Origin: Sulfuriferula multivorans | Lineage (GTDB): Bacteria; Pseudomonadota; Gammaproteobacteria; Burkholderiales; Sulfuriferulaceae | Direction: 5' to 3' | DNA length: 48,293 nt | Assembly: GCF_003851125.1 (NCBI RefSeq) | Contig: NZ_BGOW01000029.1 | Coordinates: forward strand, 1 to 48,293 | Shown: piece by piece, positions 10,249-18,392 of the stretch | How the letters are laid out: each line of letters starts with the position of its first letter | Position numbering within the stretch: the first letter of the stretch is position 1 | The notes under the pieces: generated by a model | The model's input: the letters and a program-made list of their open reading frames with translations, nothing else | Database searches by the model: none | What the model was told of the DNA's origin: nothing | Translations under genes and position numbers: made by a program

Positions 10249-10368
10249 GCCACAGAGAACACAGAGGCCACAGAGTGGACGCGGGTTTGGAGAAAAATTA
10301 TTTGCTCCTGAAGGACGCGCCTGGAAACGCCGCCCACACGTTGTTGTTACGCGGTGCTCTCCGTGGCC
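10249..10368. repeat. Imperfect palindromic intergenic element (CCACAGAG type)
   Basis: The left arm around 10249-10277 contains GCCACAGAGAACACAGAGG and a second CCACAGAG. The right arm at 10351-10368 is close to its reverse complement (GGCCACGGAGAGCACCGC when inverted). The element fills most of the gap between the ABC exporter and DUF1854 genes. Similar CCACGAA/CACAGAG arms occur near 2530 and 18276. Confidence 0.6.
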
Positions 10369-10385
10369 AATTATCTTTGTTAGGA

Positions 10386-12692
10386 TCATGACTTAGCCAA
10401 TCCATCGCTCAACACGATTGCGTTATCTACATCCACATCGTCCAGATCCGTGTCCACGTTGCGCGCCTGGGCCTGATACAGGCGGTAGTAGGCCCCTTCG
10501 CGCGCCATCAGGTCTTCGTGCTTGCCGACCTCGACAATCTGGCCGCGATCCATCACCACCAGCCGATCGGCACGGCGCAACGTGGAGAGACGGTGGGCAA
10601 TGGCGATGGTGGTACGGCCGAGCACCAGATTGTCCAGCGCCTTCTGGATTTCCTTTTCGGTTTCGGTATCCACCGAGGAAGTGGCTTCGTCGAGGATGAG
10701 TATGCGCGGGTCGATGAGCAGCGCCCGGGCAATCGAGATGCGCTGGCGCTCGCCGCCGGATAGCCCGTGACCACGTTCGCCGACCAGCGAATCGTAGCCT
10801 TGCGGCAGCCGCAGTATGAATTCGTGGGCATGGGCGGCGCGCGCTGCGGCAATGATCTGGTCGCGCGAGGCATCCTGTTTGCCGTAGGCGATATTCTCGG
10901 CAATGGTGCCGAAGAACAGGAACGGCTCCTGCAGTACCAGGCCGATATTGCGCCGGAATTCGGCTACCGGCAGCGAACGGATATCCACGCCTTCCAGACG
11001 TATCGAGCCTTCGGTCACATCATAGAAACGGCAAATCAGATTGACCAGCGTGCTTTTGCCCGACCCGCTATGCCCTACCAGTCCGATCATCTCGCCGGGC
11101 GCGATGGCGAGATTGACGCCGCGAATCACCGAGCGGTTGCCGTAGCGGAAACCCACGTCCTGCAGTTCGATGCTGCCGGCCACCTGCTCCAGATGCACGG
11201 GTTTGGTCGGCTCGGGAACGCTGGACACATGATCGAGGATGTCGAAAATACGCTTGGCCCCAGCTGCGGCTTTCTGCGTTACCGAGACGATGCGGCTCAT
11301 GCCGTCAAGCCGGGTATAGAAGCGGCTGATGTAGGCCAGAAAGGCAGTCAGCACACCCACCGTGATCTGGTTGGTGGAAACCTGCCAGATGCCGAACGCC
11401 CACACCACCAGCAATCCCACTTCGGTGAGCAGCGTAACCGTAGGCGAGAACAGCGACCAGATCCTGTTGATGCGGTCATTGACGATCAGGTTATGCCTGT
11501 TGGCCTCGCGGAACCGTGCCGCCTCGCGCCGTTCCTGGGCGAAGGCCTTGACCACACGGATACCCGGGATGGTATCGGCGAGAATGTTGGTGACTTCCGA
11601 CCAGACCCGGTCGATTTTTTCGAAACCGGTGCGCAATCTGTCGCGCACCACATGGATCATCCAGGCGATGAACGGCAGCGGCAGCAATGTCACCAGCGCC
11701 AGCCACGGGTTGATCGACACCAGGATCGCCGTGGTCATGATGATCATCAGGATGTCGGTGGCGAAATCCAGCAGATGCAGCGACAGGAATACGCAGATGC
11801 GGTCGGTCTCCGAACCGATGCGCGCCATCAGGTCGCCGGTGCGCTTGCCGCCGAAGTATTCCAGCGAGAGTTGCATCAGGTGTTCGTAGGTGGTGGTGCG
11901 CAGATCGGCCCCGATGCGCTCGCTGACCCGCGCCAGGATATAGGTACGTGCCCAGCCCAGGCCCCAGGCAAGCAGCGCGGAGCCGAACAGCCCGGCCAGG
12001 TAGAGTGCGACCAGATGCACATCGATATGAGCGCCGTTCTGGTAGGGAATCAGCACGTTGTCCATCAACGGCATGGTGAGATAAGGCGGCACCAGCGTGG
12101 CGGCAGTGGAGGCGAGGGTCAGCAGAAAACCGGCCAGCAACTGATTCCGGTAAGGTTTGGCAAAGCGCCATAGCCGGAACAGCGTCCAGGTCGAAGGTGG
12201 CACATGCGCCTCTCTGGCGCAGAGGGCGCACTCATCCTGACCCGGCTCAAGCGCTGTCTTGCAGTTCGGACAAACCGCCACCGCATCACCCTCTACCGGC
12301 TGGCCGGACACCTGGCTGTCAAGCTGTCGTTCAAACGCGGCAATCACGCGCAGTGCTGCCACATTGCGTCCCAGCGTATAGCGCCAGCCCGCCAGGCGCG
12401 CCTGCGCATCGCGCAGTTCAAGCGTACCAACCCCGGCATGGTCATGATGAACGAGTGTCAGCCCGGCATGAAAAATCCAGCTATCCCATGTCTTCTCAGC
12501 CATGGTCCTGGCCAGAATCCGCTGGTTGGTGACGACCACCAGGCCTTGCGAAAACTGTAGCCGGGTATCGAGATCAAGCTCCACCCATGCCAGGATGTTT
12601 TCCGTATCAGTCAGCGTAGGGGCTATCTCGCCAAGCCAGGGATCGGGCAGCGTGGCATGAGCTGAAGTCACATTAATGGATCGGCTTGTCAT
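10386..12692 (-). CDS. ABC exporter (fused permease-ATPase) of the cyanophycin locus
   Basis: A 768-aa half-transporter. The first 135 residues form a soluble domain with a PH-like feel (GLVVVTNQRIL). A CPNC...CALC zinc ribbon follows (Cys141, 144, 155, 158). Next comes a six-helix exporter membrane domain (about 170-470) and a nucleotide-binding domain. The latter has Walker A GHSGSGKST (about 536-545), signature LSGGERQR (about 642), Walker B ILILDEATSS and the H-loop IAHRLSTL. The fold is that of type IV exporters (MsbA/lipid or peptide exporters). Substrate unknown. It is divergent from cphA' and co-directional with DUF1854. The N-terminal domain plus zinc ribbon is not part of ordinary exporters and suggests an added regulatory or binding role. 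Confidence 0.92.
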   Translation of the reverse strand: MTSRSINVTSAHATLPDPWLGEIAPTLTDTENILAWVELDLDTRLQFSQGLVVVTNQRILARTMAEKTWDSWIFHAGLTLVHHDHAGVGTLELRDAQARLAGWRYTLGRNVAALRVIAAFERQLDSQVSGQPVEGDAVAVCPNCKTALEPGQDECALCAREAHVPPSTWTLFRLWRFAKPYRNQLLAGFLLTLASTAATLVPPYLTMPLMDNVLIPYQNGAHIDVHLVALYLAGLFGSALLAWGLGWARTYILARVSERIGADLRTTTYEHLMQLSLEYFGGKRTGDLMARIGSETDRICVFLSLHLLDFATDILMIIMTTAILVSINPWLALVTLLPLPFIAWMIHVVRDRLRTGFEKIDRVWSEVTNILADTIPGIRVVKAFAQERREAARFREANRHNLIVNDRINRIWSLFSPTVTLLTEVGLLVVWAFGIWQVSTNQITVGVLTAFLAYISRFYTRLDGMSRIVSVTQKAAAGAKRIFDILDHVSSVPEPTKPVHLEQVAGSIELQDVGFRYGNRSVIRGVNLAIAPGEMIGLVGHSGSGKSTLVNLICRFYDVTEGSIRLEGVDIRSLPVAEFRRNIGLVLQEPFLFFGTIAENIAYGKQDASRDQIIAAARAAHAHEFILRLPQGYDSLVGERGHGLSGGERQRISIARALLIDPRILILDEATSSVDTETEKEIQKALDNLVLGRTTIAIAHRLSTLRRADRLVVMDRGQIVEVGKHEDLMAREGAYYRLYQAQARNVDTDLDDVDVDNAIVLSDGLAKS

Positions 12693-12996
12693 CGTAAAAG
12701 TAGATTGGCACGTTAATCGCGGTTGTGAAGTTAGAACGCAGGGCGAACCTAACGTAAACCGTGCTTTTTTTGGTCTGTCGCTGGTTACCTGTCAGCGTTG
12801 CACTTTACGTACCTGCTCGGTTGACCGCATGTTTCGTCGAGCAAAATGCAATAAACGTTTAAACTATTAAAATTCCAGGCGCAGCAATGACCTTACACCT
12901 TGCTGGTGCTGAAACAGTAAATTATATCCTAGCCCAGAAAATAAACTGGCAGGTCTCGCGCAAATGTATGCCTGAGTCCTGCCATGCCACCCGGAC
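12693..12996. other. Divergent intergenic region between the exporter and cphA'
   Basis: A 304-bp gap without a supported gene. It must hold the promoters for both the exporter/DUF1854 arm and the cphA'-cphA arm. It becomes AT-rich toward the cphA' side (about 12840-12935). A TTGACC near 12820 lacks a convincing -10 at standard spacing, so I do not call a promoter. Confidence 0.6.
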
Positions 12997-15198
12997 ATGA
13001 AAAACAAAGACATTCGGTTCCTTCGCATCACCCATCTGTCCGGCCCGAATATATGGACGTATCGTCCAGTGCTGGAGGCATGGGTCGACATCGGCGACCT
13101 CGAGGACTGCCCGTCCAACACCATTCCAGGATTTTACGAACGGCTCACGGCCTGGCTGCCCGGCCTGGTTGAGCACCGCTGCGGGGTGGGCGAACGTGGC
13201 GGTTTTCTGCAACGCCTGCGCGAGGGCACCTGGCCGGCCCATATACTGGAGCATGTCACGCTGGAGTTGCAGACCCTGGCGGGAATGAAAGTCGGCTTCG
13301 GCAAGGCGCGCGAAACCTCGGTACGCGGCATATACAAAGTCGCCGTGCGTACCCGCAACGAACAGGTCGGGCGCGCTTGCCTGCATGACGCACGCGACTT
13401 GCTGATGGCAGCCATCGAAGACCGCCCTTTCGATATGGCGGCCACCACAGAACGATTGCGCAATATGGCCGACAGTCTCTGCCTCGGCCCCAGTACCGCC
13501 TGCATCGTCGATGCGGCTACGGAGTGCCACATTCCCTTTATCCGCCTGACCGACGGTAATCTTGTGCAGCTCGGTTACGGTGCACGCCAGCGTCGTATCT
13601 GGACCGCCGAAACCGACCAGACCGCTGCCATTGCCGAATCGATCGCGAGCGACAAGGATCTGACCAAAAGCCTGTTGCATGCCTGCGGCGTACCGGTGCC
13701 CGAAGGGCGCATCGTCGACAGTCCGCAAGACGCCTGGGAAGCGGCCGAAGACATCGGTCTGCCGGTGGTGGTCAAGCCGGTCGATGCCAATCACGGGCGC
13801 GGCGTGTCGCTCGATCTGATGACGCAGGCGCATGTCGAAGCCGCCTATGCAGTCGCCCGCGCGGAAAGCCGCAAGGTGATTGTCGAGCGCTACGTACCTG
13901 GCCACGAACACCGTTTGCTGGTGGTGGGAGGACGTGTCGTCGCAGCGGCACGAGGTGAAGTTGCATGCGTAACAGGCGATGGTCGCTCGACCATCATCGA
14001 ACTCATCGACAGTCAGTTGAATACCGACCCGCGCCGCGGCGCGACTGAAGACTATCCCCTCGATGTGATACTGATCGACGAGCAACCTGCGATTCGCCTG
14101 GAACTGACGCGACAGGGATTCAATCCGGACTCGATCCCGGCACCGGGTCAGGAAGTAATGGTGCAACGCAACGGAAATGTGGCCATCGATGTCACCGACA
14201 CGGTTCATCCGGAGGTATGCGCGATGGCTACCCTCGCAGCCCGTATCATCGGCCTGGATGTGGCCGGCGTTGATCTGGTGGCGGGGGATATTACGCGTCC
14301 GCTGGAGCCGCAGCGCGGCGCGATCGTTGAAGTGAATGCCGGCCCCGGCCTGCTGATGCACCTCAAGCCCGCACAAGGCGAACCGCGTCCGGTCGGCCGT
14401 GCCATCGTCGACCATCTGATCCCGCAGTCGGAAAACGGCCGTATCCCGATTGTCGGAATCAGCGGCAGCAATGGGACGCTGGTTGCGCGGCTGGTGGCGT
14501 CACTGCTGCATCTCTCCGGGCGATATGTCGGACTTGCCTGCAGTGATGGTCTGTACATGAATCAGCGCCAGGTCGAGCGTGGCAATTGCACCACCTGGCA
14601 AGCCGGCCAACGCTTGCTCATGAACCGTGCGGTGGAGGCTGCGGTATTCGAGCATCCGGCTGTCGCCATCCTGAGCGAGGGGCTGGCCTATGACCGTTGC
14701 CAGGTAGGCGTGGTGACCGACGTCAGCGGTGCCGACACGCTCGGCGAGTTCTACATCAGCGAACCGGATCAGCTCTACAACGTGCTGCGTACGCAAATGG
14801 ATGTGGTGCTGTCCGACGGCGTCGCCGTGCTCAACGCCGACGATGCATTGGTGGTGAAGATGGCGTCATTGTGTGATGGCGCGATTATTTTCTTCGGACT
14901 CGATCCCCAATCTCCGGTCATCACCGAACACCGGGCAAAAGGCGGCCGGACACTGTTTGTACGCGATGGAGAAATCATCCTGGCGAGCGGCGCGAAAGAA
15001 GTTGTTTTTGTCCAGCTATCTGCTTTGCCGCTGACCGGATCGGGACAGCCGGGCCATCATACCGCCAGCCTGCTGGCGGCCATTGGCGTCGCCTGGGCAC
15101 TCGACATCGCACCGGAATTGATTCACGCAGGAGTCGAAACCTATGAATCAGGCCAGTCAGCCCACCCACTTTTCGGACACGCCACGCGAGATCATTAA
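12997..15198 (+). CDS. cphA': Cyanophycin synthetase-like protein CphA' with degenerate Mur-ligase half
   Basis: This 733-aa protein aligns over its whole length with the CphA encoded next door but is 124 aa shorter. The N domain and ATP-grasp domain look intact: LPVVVKPVDANHGRGV, VERYVPGHEHRLLVV and IVEVNAGPGLLMHL. The Mur-ligase half is not. The P-loop GTNGKTT of CphA reads GSNGTLV here (residues 490-496), so the ATP-binding Lys and Thr are gone. The FETARGG segment has become FEHPAVA. The C-terminal Mur domain with its HNPDA motif is missing. Cyanobacterial CphA2, which polymerises beta-Asp-Arg dipeptides, is likewise reduced to one active site, so a similar role is possible (inference). 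A structural partner of CphA is the alternative. It is first in a two-gene unit with cphA. Confidence 0.9.
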   Translation: MKNKDIRFLRITHLSGPNIWTYRPVLEAWVDIGDLEDCPSNTIPGFYERLTAWLPGLVEHRCGVGERGGFLQRLREGTWPAHILEHVTLELQTLAGMKVGFGKARETSVRGIYKVAVRTRNEQVGRACLHDARDLLMAAIEDRPFDMAATTERLRNMADSLCLGPSTACIVDAATECHIPFIRLTDGNLVQLGYGARQRRIWTAETDQTAAIAESIASDKDLTKSLLHACGVPVPEGRIVDSPQDAWEAAEDIGLPVVVKPVDANHGRGVSLDLMTQAHVEAAYAVARAESRKVIVERYVPGHEHRLLVVGGRVVAAARGEVACVTGDGRSTIIELIDSQLNTDPRRGATEDYPLDVILIDEQPAIRLELTRQGFNPDSIPAPGQEVMVQRNGNVAIDVTDTVHPEVCAMATLAARIIGLDVAGVDLVAGDITRPLEPQRGAIVEVNAGPGLLMHLKPAQGEPRPVGRAIVDHLIPQSENGRIPIVGISGSNGTLVARLVASLLHLSGRYVGLACSDGLYMNQRQVERGNCTTWQAGQRLLMNRAVEAAVFEHPAVAILSEGLAYDRCQVGVVTDVSGADTLGEFYISEPDQLYNVLRTQMDVVLSDGVAVLNADDALVVKMASLCDGAIIFFGLDPQSPVITEHRAKGGRTLFVRDGEIILASGAKEVVFVQLSALPLTGSGQPGHHTASLLAAIGVAWALDIAPELIHAGVETYESGQSAHPLFGHATRDH

Positions 15199-15242
15199 GC
15201 GACGTTGATAAACGTCCACAAAAACCAAAGGAACACCGGTCC

Positions 15243-17816
15243 ATGGAAGTCACACGCATCCGCGCACTGCGCGGCCCCAATTTGTGGAGCAGACACACCA
15301 GCCTCGAAGCGCTGGTGCGATGCTCGGTCGAAGAGTGTCACGTCACCCGGATGTCGGGCCTGGAAGCGCGGCTGCGCGCACGTTTCCCGGAAATCGGCGC
15401 ACTGCGTTCCATTGGCGACGAAGGGGAAATTTCTATTGCGCATGCCCTCGCTTTCGCCGTCCTCGGCTTGCAGGCACAGGCAGGTTGCCCGGTCACCTTT
15501 ATGCATATTGCGCAAACAGTAGAATCCGGGCTCTACCAGGTTGTCGTTGAATACACGGAAGAAACCGTTGGCAGGCTTGCCTTTGAACTCGGCGAGGCGC
15601 TGTGTCGCGCTGCCGCAGAAAACCAGCCATTCGATCTGGATGCCGCCCTAGCCCGGCTGCATGAACTGGACGAAGATGTTCGCCTCGGACCCAGCACCGC
15701 TGCCATTGTTCAGGCCGCGGTCACGCGCGGCATTCCCTATCGGCGCCTGACCGACGGCAGCCTGGTGCAGTTCGGCTGGGGCAGCCGTCAGCGCCGCATC
15801 CAGGCTGCCGAAACCGACCACAGCAGCGCCATTGCCGAATCCATCGCGCAGGATAAGGAACTCACCAAAAAACTGCTGCAGGCTGCCGGCGTTCCGGTGT
15901 CTGTCGGCCGCTCCGTATCGGATAAAGACGACGCCTGGGCAGCCGCCTGCGCAATCGGCCTGCCGGTAGTGGTCAAGCCGCGCGACGGCAACCAGGGCAA
16001 GGGGGTTACCGTAAACATCGTCACGCGCGATCATCTCGACATTGCTTATGCGGCAGCGGCTGAAATCAGCAGCGAAGTGATGGTGGAAGGCTTTATTCAC
16101 GGCCATGATCATCGCCTGTTCGTGGTTGGAAAACATGTCATTGCTGCAGCCCGGCGCGAACCGCCGCATGTAATCGGCGATGGCATCCACAGCGTGCGCA
16201 TGCTCGTGGATCAGATCAACAGCGATCCGCGCCGCAGCGAGGGGCATGCAACCTCGCTGAGCAAGATTCATCTTGACGACATCGCCGTGGCACGCCTGGC
16301 AGTCCAGGGCATGAATCCTGATTCGGTACCCAGCAAAGGAGAGCACGTCACGCTGCGCAATAATGCCAACCTGAGCACCGGGGGTACCGCTACCGATGTC
16401 ACCGATGACGTGCACCCGGAAGTCGCGGCCCGTGCTGTGGAAGCTGCGCAAATGATCGGGCTCGATATCTGCGGTGTGGATGTGGTGTGTGAAAGCGTGC
16501 ACAAGCCCCTTGAAGAACAAGGCGGCGGCATTGTCGAAGTCAACGCTGCGCCCGGTCTGCGCATGCACCTCAACCCTTCCTTCGGCAAAGGACGCCCGGT
16601 CGGCGAAGCCATTATCTCGGCAATGTTCGCCGACGGCGACAACGGCCGTATTCCACTGGTGGCAGTGGCCGGAACCAACGGCAAGACCACCACGGTGCGC
16701 CTGATTGCCCACATGCTTACCCTCAGCGGCAAGCGCGTGGGAATGACCAATTCCGATGGCGTCTACATCGAGCGGCGGCGCATCGACAGCGGCGATTGCA
16801 GCGGTCCGAAGAGTGCCCGTAACGTGCTGCTTCATCCCGACGTCGATGCCGCGGTGTTCGAAACCGCGCGCGGCGGCATACTGCGCGAAGGGCTGGCATT
16901 CGACCACTGCGATGTCGCGGTGGTGACGAATATCGGCATGGGCGATCATCTCGGCCTCAACTACATCACCACGGTGGCAGACCTGGCTGTGGTCAAGCGC
17001 GTCGTTGTTCAGAACGTCGCACCGAACGGCACTGCCGTGCTCAACGCGGCCGATCCGATGGTCGTGCAGATGGCCGCCTACTGTCCCGGTTCGGTGATAT
17101 TTTTCGCGCGCGACATGTTGCATCCCATCATTGCGACGCACCGTGCACAGGGTCACCGGGCGGTCTTTGTTAACGCGGACGCGATCGTCGCAATCCAGGG
17201 CCGCTCGGAATGCCGTATTCCGCTTGCCGAAATTCCCCTTACCCGCAACGGCAGCATCGGTTTTCAGATTGAAAATGCAATGGCTGCCATCGCTGCCGCC
17301 TGGGCGCTAGGTATCCCCTGGGAAACCATCTGCGCCGGGTTGGGCAGCTTCATCAACGACGCGGCCACTGCGCCGGGGCGATTCAATGTGTTCAACTATC
17401 GCGGCGCGACCCTGATCGCCGATTACGGTCACAACCCCGACGCCATACTCGCGCTGGTGAATGCGATAGAAACCATGCCGGCAAAACGCCGCCTGGTGGT
17501 GATTAGCGGCGCCGGCGACCGGCGCGATGAGGATATCCGGCAGCAGACTCAAATTCTGGGTGACGCTTTTGATGAAGTGATCCTGTATCAGGACCAGTGT
17601 CAGCGCGGTCGTGCCGATGGAGAAGTACTGGCCCTGCTGCGCGAAGGGCTTACCGGAGCGAAACGAGCCGTTGCCATCGACGCGATCAATGGCGAATTCT
17701 CTGCGATTGATAACGCGCTCGCGCGGCTCTCACCTGGCGACCTGTGCCTGATCCTGATCGATCAGGTCGATGAGGCGCTGGCGCATATTGCCCAACGCCT
17801 CGCCGAAGCACGCTGA
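15243..17816 (+). CDS. cphA: Cyanophycin synthetase
   Basis: An 857-aa enzyme that makes cyanophycin by ATP-dependent addition of Asp to the backbone (ATP-grasp domain) and Arg to the side chain (Mur-ligase domain). Visible features are an N domain starting MEVTRIRALRGPN, the ATP-grasp loops VVVKPRDGNQGKGV, GFIHGHDHRLFVV and IVEVNAAPGLRMHL, the Mur P-loop GTNGKTT (residues 477-483, Lys481), FETARGG (about residue 539) and the C-terminal DYGHNPDAI. Length and motifs are those of canonical CphA. It lies 44 bp behind cphA', with AAAGGA a little far from the ATG. No cyanophycinase or isoaspartyl dipeptidase gene is in the window. It converges on cueR, 20 bp away. Confidence 0.96.
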   Translation: MEVTRIRALRGPNLWSRHTSLEALVRCSVEECHVTRMSGLEARLRARFPEIGALRSIGDEGEISIAHALAFAVLGLQAQAGCPVTFMHIAQTVESGLYQVVVEYTEETVGRLAFELGEALCRAAAENQPFDLDAALARLHELDEDVRLGPSTAAIVQAAVTRGIPYRRLTDGSLVQFGWGSRQRRIQAAETDHSSAIAESIAQDKELTKKLLQAAGVPVSVGRSVSDKDDAWAAACAIGLPVVVKPRDGNQGKGVTVNIVTRDHLDIAYAAAAEISSEVMVEGFIHGHDHRLFVVGKHVIAAARREPPHVIGDGIHSVRMLVDQINSDPRRSEGHATSLSKIHLDDIAVARLAVQGMNPDSVPSKGEHVTLRNNANLSTGGTATDVTDDVHPEVAARAVEAAQMIGLDICGVDVVCESVHKPLEEQGGGIVEVNAAPGLRMHLNPSFGKGRPVGEAIISAMFADGDNGRIPLVAVAGTNGKTTTVRLIAHMLTLSGKRVGMTNSDGVYIERRRIDSGDCSGPKSARNVLLHPDVDAAVFETARGGILREGLAFDHCDVAVVTNIGMGDHLGLNYITTVADLAVVKRVVVQNVAPNGTAVLNAADPMVVQMAAYCPGSVIFFARDMLHPIIATHRAQGHRAVFVNADAIVAIQGRSECRIPLAEIPLTRNGSIGFQIENAMAAIAAAWALGIPWETICAGLGSFINDAATAPGRFNVFNYRGATLIADYGHNPDAILALVNAIETMPAKRRLVVISGAGDRRDEDIRQQTQILGDAFDEVILYQDQCQRGRADGEVLALLREGLTGAKRAVAIDAINGEFSAIDNALARLSPGDLCLILIDQVDEALAHIAQRLAEAR

Positions 17817-17836
17817 TCTTCCTGTCGTCCGCGGAG

Positions 17837-18241
17837 CTACGGCGCCGCCAGCCCATCCAGTATCGGGCAGTCCGGACGTTCATCACCGTGGCAGTGCCTG
17901 GCGAGACGTTCCAGCGTGGCCTTCATGGCCTGCATTTCGCGGATTTTTTCATCCAGTTCCTGAATGTGCTGCAGCGCGACGTTTTTCACCTCGCGGCTAG
18001 GGCGCGTGCGGTTTTGCCACAGACTCAGCAGCACGGAAATCTGCTTCATCGAAAAGCCGAGATTGCGCGCCTGTTTGATGAAACGCAGGGTATGGATATC
18101 GCGCTCCGAATAAGTGCGATAACCGGAAAAAGTGCGTGCAGGTTTGGCGATCAAACCAATGGCTTCGTAATGGCGAATCATCTTGGCGGAAACACCGGAA
18201 GCCTGCGCGGCACTGCCGATGTTGCGAGATGGGATGTCCAT
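17837..18241 (-). CDS. cueR: MerR-family Cu(I)-responsive regulator
   Basis: A 134-aa MerR-type activator. The N-terminal winged helix has NIGSAAQASGVSAKMIRHYE and the wing SGYRTYSERDI. A long dimerisation helix follows, then a metal loop CHGDERPDC with Cys117 and Cys125 separated by seven residues, the CueR spacing for two-coordinate Cu(I)/Ag(I)/Au(I). The ATG at 18241 matches the family N-terminus; the frame upstream runs into a repeat. It lies downstream of copA on the same strand. Two matching operators are visible in this window, in front of copA and copZ, so these are its likely targets. Confidence 0.92.
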   Translation of the reverse strand: MDIPSRNIGSAAQASGVSAKMIRHYEAIGLIAKPARTFSGYRTYSERDIHTLRFIKQARNLGFSMKQISVLLSLWQNRTRPSREVKNVALQHIQELDEKIREMQAMKATLERLARHCHGDERPDCPILDGLAAP

Positions 18242-18275
18242 GCAGTCTCCATTCAACCTAAAAAACGGTGATTTA

Positions 18276-18373
18276 TCCACGAAAGACACGAAATTAAGTC
18301 ATTCAATCTTTGAGTGATGAACTACCGCTTGTTATCTTTTTGAGTATTTCGTGTTTTTTGTGTTTTTCGTGGA
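18276..18373. repeat. Imperfect inverted repeat between copA and cueR
   Basis: The left arm TCCACGAAAGACACGAAAT (18276-18294) is matched by an inverted right arm at 18346-18373 that carries about 9 extra bases. The AT-rich spacer has no coding signal. It may act as a weak terminator or processing site after copA. It belongs to the same class of CCACGAA/CACAGAG intergenic elements as the one at 10249-10368. Confidence 0.65.
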
Positions 18374-18392
18374 CCGGCTGCTTTTTCAAGGC

